Below, piece after piece: positions 53,222-61,706 of a DNA stretch of 64,000 bases. The stretch covers positions 1 through 64,000 of the forward strand of contig NZ_SUND01000008.1 of NCBI RefSeq assembly GCF_005280205.1. The letters are read 5' to 3'. Within the stretch, counting starts at the first letter, position 1. Each line of letters begins with the position of its first letter. The notes beneath the pieces were generated by a model. The model did no database searches. It was not told the DNA's origin and saw nothing but the letters and a program-made list of their open reading frames with translations. A program made the position numbers and the translations under genes. This DNA is from Bacillus yapensis. Its GTDB lineage: Bacteria > Bacillota > Bacilli > Bacillales > Cytobacillaceae.

Positions 53222-53311
53222 CCATAGTGCACTCGTTGCCTAAGGCGAAAAGCTTGGTACTATTATAGCATATTTACAAAAGGCGTACAGTTAAATTCGG
53301 AATTTGGAATA

Positions 53312-54391
53312 TTAACCCTTTTGGCGATATTTTTTCATGAACTCAGCTAATTGGATGACATGTTCCACTGGCACAGCATTATAAATAGAAGCTCGGCATC
53401 CCCCAACTGAGCGGTGACCATTCAGTCCGACAAACCCATTTTCTTTTGCAAGAGTAAGGAATTCTTTTGTAGATTCCTCGTTAGGTAAGGTAAATGTAAC
53501 ATTCATATTGGAGCGACTATTTTGATTCGCATGACCAGAATAGAAGCCATTGCTTTCGTCTATTACGCCATAAAGAATTTTTGCTTTTTCATTATTCTTT
53601 TGTTCAATAGCTGAAATACCACCCTGGCTTTCCACCCAGTCGAGTGTAAGTTTAAGCAAATAAATAGCGAATGTAGGTGGCGTATTATAAAGCGAGTTAT
53701 TTTGGCTATAGGTCTGATAATTAAGCATAGTCGGTAAATGATCAACAGTTGTGTGTAGGAGATCCTTTTTTACGATTACAACGGTTACTCCCGATGGTCC
53801 AAGATTCTTTTGAGCCCCCGCATAAATCAGTCCAAACTGGTTGATATTCAATGATTTGCTTAAAATATCGCTAGACATATCGGCAATTAGTGGGACAGAT
53901 ACATCTGGATAGCTTTGCCACTGGGTACCATAAATCGTATTGTTACTTGTTACATGAAGATAGGCAGCATTCGCTTCTAAGTTGTCTAAATTCAATTGAG
54001 GAATTGATTTGTAGTTTTCTTCTTTTGTAGAAGCTAGGATGGAAGTGGCTCCAACTTTTTTGGCTTCTTTCAAGGCTTTTTCTGACCAAGAGCCTGTTAG
54101 TACATAAGAGCCTACTTTTCCTTCTGTTAAAAGATTCATCGGCACCATGGAAAACTGGAGACTCGCTCCGCCTTGAATAAAGAGGATTTCGTACTCGTTG
54201 GAAATTTGAAGAAGATTTCGTAATTGAGCTTGTGCACCGTTATGAACTTCTTCATAATCTTTGCTACGGTGGCTCAGCTCCATCACAGACATTCCTGTGT
54301 CGTTAAAATTCAGTAATTGTTTTTGGGCTTGGAGAAGTACTTCTTCTGGGAGTGCAGCTGGTCCCGCATTAAAATTGAGTGCTCGAGTCAT
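53312..54391 (-). CDS. serC: Phosphoserine aminotransferase
   Basis: PLP enzyme of serine biosynthesis converting 3-phosphohydroxypyruvate and glutamate to phosphoserine and 2-oxoglutarate. 359 residues: LNFNAGPAALPEEVL start, ELSHRSKDYEEVH, QGGASLQFSM, and GAQKNLGPSG with the PLP lysine. C-terminal FVGLNGHRSVGGCRASIYNAV is diagnostic. ATG 54391 follows GGAGG; the reading from 54406 abuts that site. Confidence 0.96.
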   Translation of the reverse strand: MTRALNFNAGPAALPEEVLLQAQKQLLNFNDTGMSVMELSHRSKDYEEVHNGAQAQLRNLLQISNEYEILFIQGGASLQFSMVPMNLLTEGKVGSYVLTGSWSEKALKEAKKVGATSILASTKEENYKSIPQLNLDNLEANAAYLHVTSNNTIYGTQWQSYPDVSVPLIADMSSDILSKSLNINQFGLIYAGAQKNLGPSGVTVVIVKKDLLHTTVDHLPTMLNYQTYSQNNSLYNTPPTFAIYLLKLTLDWVESQGGISAIEQKNNEKAKILYGVIDESNGFYSGHANQNSRSNMNVTFTLPNEESTKEFLTLAKENGFVGLNGHRSVGGCRASIYNAVPVEHVIQLAEFMKKYRQKG

Positions 54392-54509
54392 TGGTCTAAC
54401 CTCCACTAGTTCGCTTTTTATATGTGATTCATTTTACTTAATTCCAAAATGAGTGTAAATGATAAATTTCATAATTGTCTAAGAAATCTAAATAAGAGGT
54501 GGGTGCGAT

Positions 54510-54926
54510 TTGAATGACAAAATGGATTTGCATGCCAAGATGACTGAGAAATGGCTGGAGCTGACGGACAAAATGGGTTAGTACGCCAAGGTGAGCAAGA
54601 ATTGGTCGTAGTTGACCGCCAAAATGGGTTTGTACGCCAAGATGAGCGAGAAATGGCTAGAGCTGACTGCCAAAATGGGTTTGTACGCCAAGATGAGCGA
54701 GAAATGGCTGGAGCTGACGGACAAAATGGGTTTGTACGCCAAGGTGAGCGAGAAATGGCTGGATCTGACCGACAAATTCGGTTTGTACGCCAAGATGAAG
54801 AGGAAAGAGCCAGAGCTGACGGACAAATTAAAATTGTTCGCCAAGTTGTGTAAAAAGGAACTAGATCTGACCGACAAGAGCAATCGGAGGAGCTGTGTCA
54901 AAATAAAAGAAAGACTGTCCACCTAA
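54510..54926 (+). repeat. Tandem array of 51-bp units (array 2)
   Basis: Seven full units with boundaries at 54516, 54567, 54618, 54669, 54720, 54771 and 54822, then a partial one at 54873. The repeat core reads TTGTACGCC-AAGATGAGCGAG and CTGACGGACAAAATGGG. The 51-bp period keeps one frame open: from TTG 54510 it has TAG stops at 54579 and 54609, then is open from TTG 54612 to 54926 as a 17-residue repeat (AKMSEKWLELTDKMGLY). Two other frames are open over similar lengths, which points to stop-poor repeats rather than a proven gene. Confidence 0.85.
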
Positions 54927-54953
54927 AAAAAGGGGACAGCCTCAGCCATTAGC

Positions 54954-55373
54954 TTACAGATTCGCTTGTATTTCACTAGCCATTTTTTGATAATCTTCTG
55001 GAGTGTATTCGCTTTGATGGGATTTCCAAACTGCTCCAAACCCGTCACCTTCTCCATAGCGTGGAAGTAAGTGCATATGGTAATGAAAAACAGATTGTCC
55101 TGCTTTTTCTCCGTTGTTGTTCAGTAGGTTAAGCCCAACAGGATTGTATGTAGCTTTTAATGCATTTGCAATCTTTGGAACGACCTCAAAAAGATTTTTG
55201 GCAATATCAGGTGTTAATTCATAGACATTTTCTTTATGTATTTTCGGAATAACGAGTGTATGTCCTTTTGTTACCTGACTGATATCAAGGAATGCTACAA
55301 CATGTTCGTTTTCAAAAACTTTTGCCGAAGGAATTTCTCCATTGACGATTTTACAAAAAATACAATCGCTCAT
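54954..55373 (-). CDS. hit: HIT-family protein Hit
   Basis: Histidine-triad nucleotide hydrolase of 139 residues acting on AMP-linked substrates. The triad is FHYHMHLLPRY near residue 100, with CIFCKIVNGEIPSAKV at the start (the paired Cys may bind zinc). In B. subtilis hit is next to ecsA, as here. GAAAGGAG precedes the ATG. Confidence 0.94.
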   Translation of the reverse strand: MSDCIFCKIVNGEIPSAKVFENEHVVAFLDISQVTKGHTLVIPKIHKENVYELTPDIAKNLFEVVPKIANALKATYNPVGLNLLNNNGEKAGQSVFHYHMHLLPRYGEGDGFGAVWKSHQSEYTPEDYQKMASEIQANL

Positions 55374-55906
55374 ATTTATGCTCCTTTCATTATTTATTTC
55401 CTACATTTTACCACAAAGATAATATAAATAAGAAGGGCAGGATCCGCTAGGAATCCCGCCCGTCGTTTGAAGGGGAAATGCTTCATTGTTCTTTCGGGTT
55501 ACTTTCTTTGATAAACACCTCATTTGATATGAATGTTATCTAATGAGAAAGCGATCTATAGTTCAAGCGTACCATCCCCAATTCTTTATAAGTTATCAGC
55601 AACGTATAAAGCAGTGAGATAGTCTTTCGTAAACACCCCATTTTTTTATTAAAATGGATTCAGATCTTAGGTTAAATGAACTGATAGTCCAAAACAACCA
55701 TCCCCTTGTAGGAACGTTGGAAGCTTATATTGAAAGGAAATTGCCTGCGATAGACACCCCATCTCAATTTTTAAGATGATTTTTTATCATCAGGTTGTTT
55801 CCCCTTCGAATATTATGATGTCCGGTTAAGAGAGAAATATGTATCGCTATTTTTTGAAGGAACAATTTGTTAAAATGGGACTAACTACTGTTGGGAGTTG
55901 TTAAGA
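55374..55906. other. Intergenic region with degenerate repeats before ecsA
   Basis: No gene. Three copies of ACACC(C/T)CAT occur at about 55515, 55633 and 55754 (spacing 118 and 121). Each is fused to a small hairpin whose arms differ but still pair: CATT/AATG, CCATTTT/AAAATGG, CATCT/AGATG. ACCATCCCC also recurs (55571, 55697). The ecsA promoter must lie at the right end. Confidence 0.55.
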
Positions 55907-56647
55907 ATGAGTTTGCTACAAATAAAAGATGTGACAGGCGGCTACACCCGTAATCCTGTCTTGAAAGACGTATCATTTGAAGTCAAACAAAATGAAATCG
56001 TGGGCCTAATCGGTTTAAATGGTGCTGGGAAAAGTACGACGATTAAACATATTATCGGTTTAATGGAGCCTCATAAAGGCGAAATCAGTATCAATGGACA
56101 AACGTTCCAAGAGAACAAGGAGGCTTATCGAAAGCAATTTACCTTTGTTCCAGAAACGCCGATTTTATATGATGAATTAACATTAGACGAACATTTATCT
56201 ATGACTGCTATGGCTTACGGTTTAGATAAGAAATCATTCGAAGAGAGAAAGGAAGTTCTGTTAAAGGAATTCCGGATGAATAAGCGTTTGAAATGGTTCC
56301 CGGCTCATTTTTCAAAAGGAATGAAGCAGAAGGTTATGATTATGTGTGCTTTCCTTGTGCAACCGAACCTATACATAGTTGATGAACCGTTTGTTGGTCT
56401 TGACCCACTTGGTATTCAATCGCTCCTCGATTTAATGAAAAAAATGAAAGAAGATGGGGCAGGTATTCTAATGTCCACGCATATTCTGGCTACTGCAGAA
56501 CGATACTGTGACCGTTTCGTCATCTTGCACGAAGGAAAAGTTCGCGCGAAAGGAACGTTGGATGAATTGCGCGAACAATTTTCTATGCCGAATGCAACGC
56601 TCGATGATTTGTATATTCAGCTAACAAAGGAAGAAGATTATGTTTGA
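55907..56647 (+). CDS. ecsA: ABC transporter ATP-binding protein EcsA
   Basis: ATPase of the Ecs exporter, needed in B. subtilis for secretion, competence and regulated proteolysis by RasP. 246 residues: Walker A GLNGAGKST, signature FSKGMKQ, Walker B YIVDEPFVGLDP. ATG 55907 is 9 nt from GGGAG. The stop overlaps the ecsB start. Confidence 0.94.
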   Translation: MSLLQIKDVTGGYTRNPVLKDVSFEVKQNEIVGLIGLNGAGKSTTIKHIIGLMEPHKGEISINGQTFQENKEAYRKQFTFVPETPILYDELTLDEHLSMTAMAYGLDKKSFEERKEVLLKEFRMNKRLKWFPAHFSKGMKQKVMIMCAFLVQPNLYIVDEPFVGLDPLGIQSLLDLMKKMKEDGAGILMSTHILATAERYCDRFVILHEGKVRAKGTLDELREQFSMPNATLDDLYIQLTKEEDYV

Positions 56648-57851
56648 TGAAAAGGTTCTATGGAAGCAGCGATTTGGAAGAACAAATACGGAGCTTAGCA
56701 AATACCTACGCTATATCTTTAATGGCCATATCGTCATTGTTCTTGTCTTTTTATTAGGAACTGCAGCCTTTTACTATCAAGAATGGATTAGTACATTAAG
56801 CCAAAGCTTTCCGGTTTCAATTATAATGGCTGCTTTAATTGGGTTGTTGCTCACATATACTCCGATTTACACATTTCTAATGGAAGCGGATCGGATTTTT
56901 TTACTTCCTTTAGAAGAGCGGCTCGGGGGATACTTTCAGCGATCAATGGTTGTAAGCTTTATTGTCCAATTGTATTTGCTGATTATGGGACTTGCTGTCC
57001 TGATGCCTTTGTATGCCCATGTGCATAATGGGAGCTATAGCAAATTTCTGCCGTTTTTACTCGTATTAGCTATCGTAAAAATAATGAACTTGATCATCCG
57101 TTGGAGAGTTCAATTTTACGTGGACACCAATGTACATAAGTCTGATTCGGTCGTGCGCTATTTGGTGAATGGTGTGTTCCTTTATCTGTTATTTTCTGAG
57201 GCGGCTGTATGGTTTTTCATTCCAGTGGTTCTCATTTTTATTGTTCTATATGGGGTATACTACTCGCAGACAAAGCAGAGAGGCCTGAAGTGGGAATTTC
57301 TCATTGAGCAGGAAGAGAGAAGGATGATGTCCTTTTATCGTCTAGCTAACATGTTTACAGATGTTCCAAAACTTCGCGATCAGGTAAAAAGAAGAAAGTG
57401 GCTCGATTGGATTTCTTCTTTCTTGAAATATCGGACAGAAGGGGTATACACCCATCTCTTTGTCCATACCTTCATACGTGGGGGAGATTTTTTAGGCCTA
57501 TTCATTCGCTTAACCGTCATTGGTATGCTTGTTCTGTATTTTATTACCTTTGGCAATGGACAAATTCTTTTTGTGCTCTTGTTCTTATTTTTAACAGGAT
57601 TTCAACTACTTCCGCTCTGGAATCATCATCAGAATAAAATTTGGTTGAATCTATATCCTGTCAGGGAAGAGTTAAAAGGGGAGTCATTCAAAAAAGTTCT
57701 AGTGGTCTTATTGTTCATTCAATCACTCTTACTAAGCATTCCATTATTTTTAAAAGCGGAATGGCTAATTGGACTCGTATCCGTCGCGGCAGGCTTTGCT
57801 TTTAGTTATTTATTTGTGTTTGTGTATAATCGCAACAAGTTAAAAGCATAG
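56640..57851 (+). CDS. ecsB: ABC transporter permease EcsB
   Basis: Membrane subunit of the Ecs transporter, 403 residues with eight or so helices. The start LWKQRFGRTNTELSKYLRYIFNGH is typical of EcsB. It overlaps ecsA by 8 bp. A terminator follows, so ecsC is transcribed separately here. Confidence 0.93.
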   Translation: MFDEKVLWKQRFGRTNTELSKYLRYIFNGHIVIVLVFLLGTAAFYYQEWISTLSQSFPVSIIMAALIGLLLTYTPIYTFLMEADRIFLLPLEERLGGYFQRSMVVSFIVQLYLLIMGLAVLMPLYAHVHNGSYSKFLPFLLVLAIVKIMNLIIRWRVQFYVDTNVHKSDSVVRYLVNGVFLYLLFSEAAVWFFIPVVLIFIVLYGVYYSQTKQRGLKWEFLIEQEERRMMSFYRLANMFTDVPKLRDQVKRRKWLDWISSFLKYRTEGVYTHLFVHTFIRGGDFLGLFIRLTVIGMLVLYFITFGNGQILFVLLFLFLTGFQLLPLWNHHQNKIWLNLYPVREELKGESFKKVLVVLLFIQSLLLSIPLFLKAEWLIGLVSVAAGFAFSYLFVFVYNRNKLKA

Positions 57852-57859
57852 GTATGTAA

Positions 57860-57903
57860 AAGAGGTCATGCACTCAGATTCTGTGGTGCATGACTCTTTT
57901 TTT
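57860..57903 (+). terminator. Terminator after ecsB
   Basis: AGAG-GTCATGCAC pairs with GTGCATGAC-TCT and is followed by seven T residues. Confidence 0.9.
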
Positions 57904-57980
57904 GTATAAGGACCAATTATTAACAAAAAATAAAGGCACCTGAAATAAACGAAATAGGCGTATTGGAATGAGGAGAGCTT

Positions 57981-58607
57981 ATGGATATCGTTGAACGATT
58001 GTTTGCTCAATATGGATATTTAGTGTTACTGTTTGGTCTGCCATTGGAACTAATAGCTCTTCCGATTCCTCCTGGAAACACGACACTAGCATATGCGGGA
58101 TATTTATCTTATAAACATGTGCTTGAACTCCTACCAACTTTTGCAGCAGCATATTCTGGAACAATACTAGGCATCACCACTACATATTGGATAGGAAACA
58201 AGTTGGGACTGCCACTTATCGAAAAATATGGTAAATGGTTCTTTTTGAAGCCGAAGCATTTTATGAAAGCAAAATTAGCCTATGAGAAATACGGGAAAAA
58301 GATGCTTCTTTTTGGATTTTTCTTGCCAGGTGTTAGACAGATTAACAGCTACTTTGCAGGAATAACTCATGTTCCATTTTGTACATTTGTTTTATATGCC
58401 TATACTGGGACAGCTTTGTGGGTCTCCGTATTTATCGGGGTTGGTTATGTATTCGGAAATCAATGGCAGCTCGTTTTTACTTGGATAGAGCATTTTTTTA
58501 GTTTCATCCTAATCATCTTGTGCTGTACCATTGCCATTTTACTCCTTTTGAAATGGCGTAATTGGTTGAGAGGCCGAAGAGGGATTCACCAAGGTGAATT
58601 AGAGTGA
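57981..58607 (+). CDS. DedA/SNARE-associated family membrane protein
   Basis: 208 residues of the DedA family, whose members flip lipid carriers (undecaprenyl phosphate or phospholipid) across the membrane. LPLELIALPIPPGNTTLAYAGYLS and GFFLPGVRQINSYFAGI are the family segments, including the conserved acidic residue (E in PLELI) and Arg (GVRQ). Which lipid it moves is not predictable. GAGGAG precedes the ATG. It lies between ecsB and ecsC, which are adjacent in B. subtilis. Confidence 0.87.
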   Translation: MDIVERLFAQYGYLVLLFGLPLELIALPIPPGNTTLAYAGYLSYKHVLELLPTFAAAYSGTILGITTTYWIGNKLGLPLIEKYGKWFFLKPKHFMKAKLAYEKYGKKMLLFGFFLPGVRQINSYFAGITHVPFCTFVLYAYTGTALWVSVFIGVGYVFGNQWQLVFTWIEHFFSFILIILCCTIAILLLLKWRNWLRGRRGIHQGELE

Positions 58608-58683
58608 ATTAGTTGTTTTTGAAACATTTCCTGCTTCTGATTCGTATGCTATTTATAAACTATGGTAAAAGGATGTCGACGGC

Positions 58684-59409
58684 ATGACGAAGTATGAGTT
58701 ACAAGCATACGAGGAAATTCAACAATGGAAACGAAAGCTTCTTAAGCGAGCAAATTTAGTACAGCGTATATCAAAAAAAGCGCAGGTTAAAATAAATGAA
58801 AAAATTCCAGAAAAGGCACATCAGATTATTACGGATGCCATTAAGAATATGGTGAAGATGACGATTGCAGGTTCTAGTTTTACCACGAAAATGAATGATA
58901 TTAGGAATATGAGTCTGGAAGATAGAGACAAGGAACTTGAACAAAAGATTTCGTTATACCGTAAAACGGCAACAATTGAAGGAGCAGGGACTGGTGCGGC
59001 TGGCTTATTAGTAGGGCTAGCAGACTTTCCACTTCTACTTTCGATAAAAATGAAGTTTCTTTTTGAGGCGGCAGCTGTCTACGGATTTGATACGAAAGAA
59101 TACGAAGAACGGCTGTTTATTCTCCATGTTTTTAAGCTCGCCTTCTCAAGCGACGAAAAAAGAAGAGAGACGTTAGAAATTATTGAGAATTGGGAGGAGC
59201 GTAAGAAAGAAATCATCGATATGGATTGGCAAGAGTTTCAACAGGAATATCGTGATTATATTGATTTTGTCAAAATGCTTCAGCTCGTCCCAGGAATCGG
59301 TGCAGTTGTTGGCGCATATGCAAACTATAATTTATTGGACCAGTTAGGGGAAGTGGCAAAAAACGCCTATCGAATAAGGATATTGGGGAGTTCTCCGAAG
59401 CTTTATTGA
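58684..59409 (+). CDS. ecsC: EcsC family protein
   Basis: 241 residues of the EcsC family, with the hydrophobic Gly-rich core EGAGTGAAGLLVGLADFPLLLS and LVPGIGAVVGAYANY. In B. subtilis it is the third ecs gene, but its function is unknown. AAAGGATG lies about 9 nt before the ATG. It follows the DedA gene by 76 bp. Confidence 0.88.
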   Translation: MTKYELQAYEEIQQWKRKLLKRANLVQRISKKAQVKINEKIPEKAHQIITDAIKNMVKMTIAGSSFTTKMNDIRNMSLEDRDKELEQKISLYRKTATIEGAGTGAAGLLVGLADFPLLLSIKMKFLFEAAAVYGFDTKEYEERLFILHVFKLAFSSDEKRRETLEIIENWEERKKEIIDMDWQEFQQEYRDYIDFVKMLQLVPGIGAVVGAYANYNLLDQLGEVAKNAYRIRILGSSPKLY

Positions 59410-59479
59410 CACTCTATATTCAAAGAAAAAGGTGGAGAATATATTTTTCTCCACTTGTTTTCTTCTTAAATTGATTTTT

Positions 59480-59959
59480 CTATCTAACTGCATATGTTTC
59501 TAGAGTCTGTTCTTCAATGAACTCGATATTCTTTTTGTTTTTTGCGTAATTAACAATTTGTTCTTTGATATTTGGGAAAAGCATGATATCGTCCAATTCG
59601 GCTAACTTAATCCATTTAACACCAATCTGGTTTGGGTCAGGATTAGGTGGCATTTTCGGAATCGAGCCTTCTTTAATTTTGCAATCAAACATTAACTGCA
59701 AAGAGTGTGTTGACCCAAATCTGTTTGAGTTTAAGTGAGGGGCATACTCATAAACAAACGCTAGAGGACCAATCTCCACATCGATCGATTCTTCTTCCTT
59801 TGCTTCTCTATGAACTGCTTCAATAACCGATTCATTCGGCTCTACTCCACCAGCGGGTAAATTGTAATGTATACCTCTTTCATCATTAAATTCAACTAAC
59901 AGAATCGAATTATTTTCTATGATGAGCGCACATGCTCTTACTCGGATAGGATATTTCAT
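59480..59959 (-). CDS. Nudix hydrolase
   Basis: 159 residues hydrolysing a nucleoside diphosphate linked to another group. The Nudix box is GGVEPNE-x7-REAKEEES, in which the usual Gly after EE-x is Ser. The metal-binding REAKEE core is intact. The substrate is unknown. GGAGAAC precedes the ATG. It is convergent with ecsC. Confidence 0.87.
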   Translation of the reverse strand: MKYPIRVRACALIIENNSILLVEFNDERGIHYNLPAGGVEPNESVIEAVHREAKEEESIDVEIGPLAFVYEYAPHLNSNRFGSTHSLQLMFDCKIKEGSIPKMPPNPDPNQIGVKWIKLAELDDIMLFPNIKEQIVNYAKNKKNIEFIEEQTLETYAVR

Positions 59960-60007
59960 TTATTGTTCTCCTTCTAACCAAAGATATAATGGAAAAACAT
60001 GATTAAG

Positions 60008-60047
60008 AAGAGGATACACATTCTTATTTAGAATGAAGTATCCTCTT
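60008..60047 (-). terminator. Hairpin after yhaA
   Basis: AAGAGGATAC and CATTC (60008-60023) pair with GAATG and GTATCCTCTT (60031-60047). The T tract on the minus strand is poor, so termination is inferred from stability and position. Confidence 0.65.
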
Positions 60048-60064
60048 CGTATTTTTAGTTTTTA

Positions 60065-61258
60065 TTAGAGTGTAACCTCAGCTTTTTGCGGTTCATATGT
60101 CAATGCCGCAGCTCCCAATGCTTTCGCAGCAACTAACAATGCTTTTTCATCAATTTCAAACTTAGGGTGATGATGTGGATACGCTACTGGAACACCAACT
60201 GGTCTTGCTCCAGTAAAGAAGAATGTACCTTTCACATGCTGCAAGTAGTATGCGAAATCTTCGCCACCCATTTGTAATTCGGCTTCTTCTACTGTTTCTA
60301 CGCTTGGAATGCTGTTGACACATTCAACAATAAACTCTGTTTCCTCGTCATGGTTTACAACAGCGGGGTAGCCTCTGTTGAATTCATAAGCATACTCACA
60401 ATCTGCAGCAAGGCATGTTCCTTTTACAATTCTCTCGATCTCATTTTCGATAAAAGAACGAACATCTTCATTAAAGGTTCGAACAGTACCTACAAGCTTT
60501 GCTTTATCCGCGATAACATTAAATGCATTTTCAGCCACAAAGGAACCAACAGAAACAACAGCAGAGTCAACAGGACTCACTTTACGACTGACAATCTGTT
60601 GAAGGTTGAGGACGAGTTGTGAAGCAATCACGACAGCATCCTTTGTTCTGTGCGGCTGAGCCCCGTGTCCACCTTGACCTTGAATATTGATTTCGAAGCG
60701 GTCTGCTGCTGCCATGATAGGACCTTTGCGATATTGGATTTTTCCAGTTGGTTCACTTGCCCATAAATGAGTTCCAAAAATGGCGTCGACACCTTCTAAA
60801 CAACCATCCTTAATCATGGCGATAGCTCCACCTGGTGCATATTCTTCCGCATGCTGATGAATCATTACATATGTACCTTCAAGTTCATCCTTAATCTCAT
60901 GTAATGCCTTAGCAAGAACTAACAATGTGGCGGTATGTCCATCATGTCCACATGCGTGCATGACACCTGGATTAAGAGATTTGTAGGGAACATCGTTTTC
61001 TTCTTGAATTGGAAGGGCATCGAAGTCGGCTCGAAGTGCAATTGTTTTTCCAGGTTTCGCACCATAAATCTTAGCAACCACACCATTTCCACCAACATTT
61101 CCTTTTACTTCAATACCTAAATTTTCATAAAAGGTTTTTATATAGTTGGCAGTATTGACTTCTTGAAAGGATAGTTCTGGATGCTGATGCAAATATCTTC
61201 TAATTGAAACCATTTCCTCATAATAAGACTCTAGCTTTGTAAATAGTTGATCAATCAT
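60065..61258 (-). CDS. yhaA: YhaA, M20D amidohydrolase
   Basis: Metal-dependent amidohydrolase of the M20D group (N-acyl amino acid or indole-acetyl amino acid hydrolases), 397 residues. HACGHDGHTA, the HQHAEEYAPGG motif with catalytic Glu, and MGGEDFAYYL give the metal ligands. The probable role is releasing amino acids from N-acyl forms. ATG 61258 is 8 nt from AGGAG. It matches yhaA by position. Confidence 0.9.
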   Translation of the reverse strand: MIDQLFTKLESYYEEMVSIRRYLHQHPELSFQEVNTANYIKTFYENLGIEVKGNVGGNGVVAKIYGAKPGKTIALRADFDALPIQEENDVPYKSLNPGVMHACGHDGHTATLLVLAKALHEIKDELEGTYVMIHQHAEEYAPGGAIAMIKDGCLEGVDAIFGTHLWASEPTGKIQYRKGPIMAAADRFEINIQGQGGHGAQPHRTKDAVVIASQLVLNLQQIVSRKVSPVDSAVVSVGSFVAENAFNVIADKAKLVGTVRTFNEDVRSFIENEIERIVKGTCLAADCEYAYEFNRGYPAVVNHDEETEFIVECVNSIPSVETVEEAELQMGGEDFAYYLQHVKGTFFFTGARPVGVPVAYPHHHPKFEIDEKALLVAAKALGAAALTYEPQKAEVTL

Positions 61259-61376
61259 TCTCAACTCTCCTTTGTAAAAGTTTTTTATTTATTTTGATAA
61301 TTATAACAGAAATAATTCGATAATCTAAGTTTTTTCATCAAAATGAAGGGGAAGTTCTTGGGAAGTTGGTTTTGAA

Positions 61377-61636
61377 TGACAAGAAGTATTTGAATCAGAC
61401 AATAGTTGTCAATGAAAACTAGTTTGACTGACAAGATGAAGCGAAGAAGAGGAATAGTTGTCAATGAAAGATCATTTGATTGACAAGATGAAGCGAAGAA
61501 GAGGAATAGTTGTCAACGAAAGATCATTTGATTGACAAGATGACTCAAAGAGAAGGAAAAGCTGTCAGTGAAAGATCATATGATTGACAGGATGAAGGTG
61601 CACATAGCTATAGCTGTCAGTCAAAAATGGTAGAAC
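61377..61636. repeat. Tandem array of 52-bp units (array 3)
   Basis: Units start at 61377, 61429, 61481, 61533 and 61585 with TGACA(A/G)G, exactly 52 bp apart. Units 2-4 are nearly identical over long stretches. Where units meet there is a palindrome of about 29 bp, TTGTCAAT-N13-ATTGACAA. No frame is kept by a 52-bp period and I see no gene in 61259-61706. Function unknown. Confidence 0.9.
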
Positions 61637-61663
61637 TCAAAAATAATGTTGCAACAAATGAAT

Positions 61664-61693
61664 ATGGACCGAAAATCAAAGTAATCGGTCCAT
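61664..61693. terminator. Terminator-like hairpin after the lactonase gene
   Basis: ATGGACCGA (61664-61672) pairs with TCGGTCCAT (61685-61693). T residues follow on the plus strand rather than the minus strand, so its direction is uncertain. Confidence 0.55.
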
Positions 61694-61706
61694 TTTGCAC
61701 CTTTTT

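Noticed and set aside
54551-54853. Second plus-strand frame (100 codons) and a minus-strand frame over array 2
   Set aside because: Open only because the 51-bp unit lacks stops in several frames; no ribosome binding sites.
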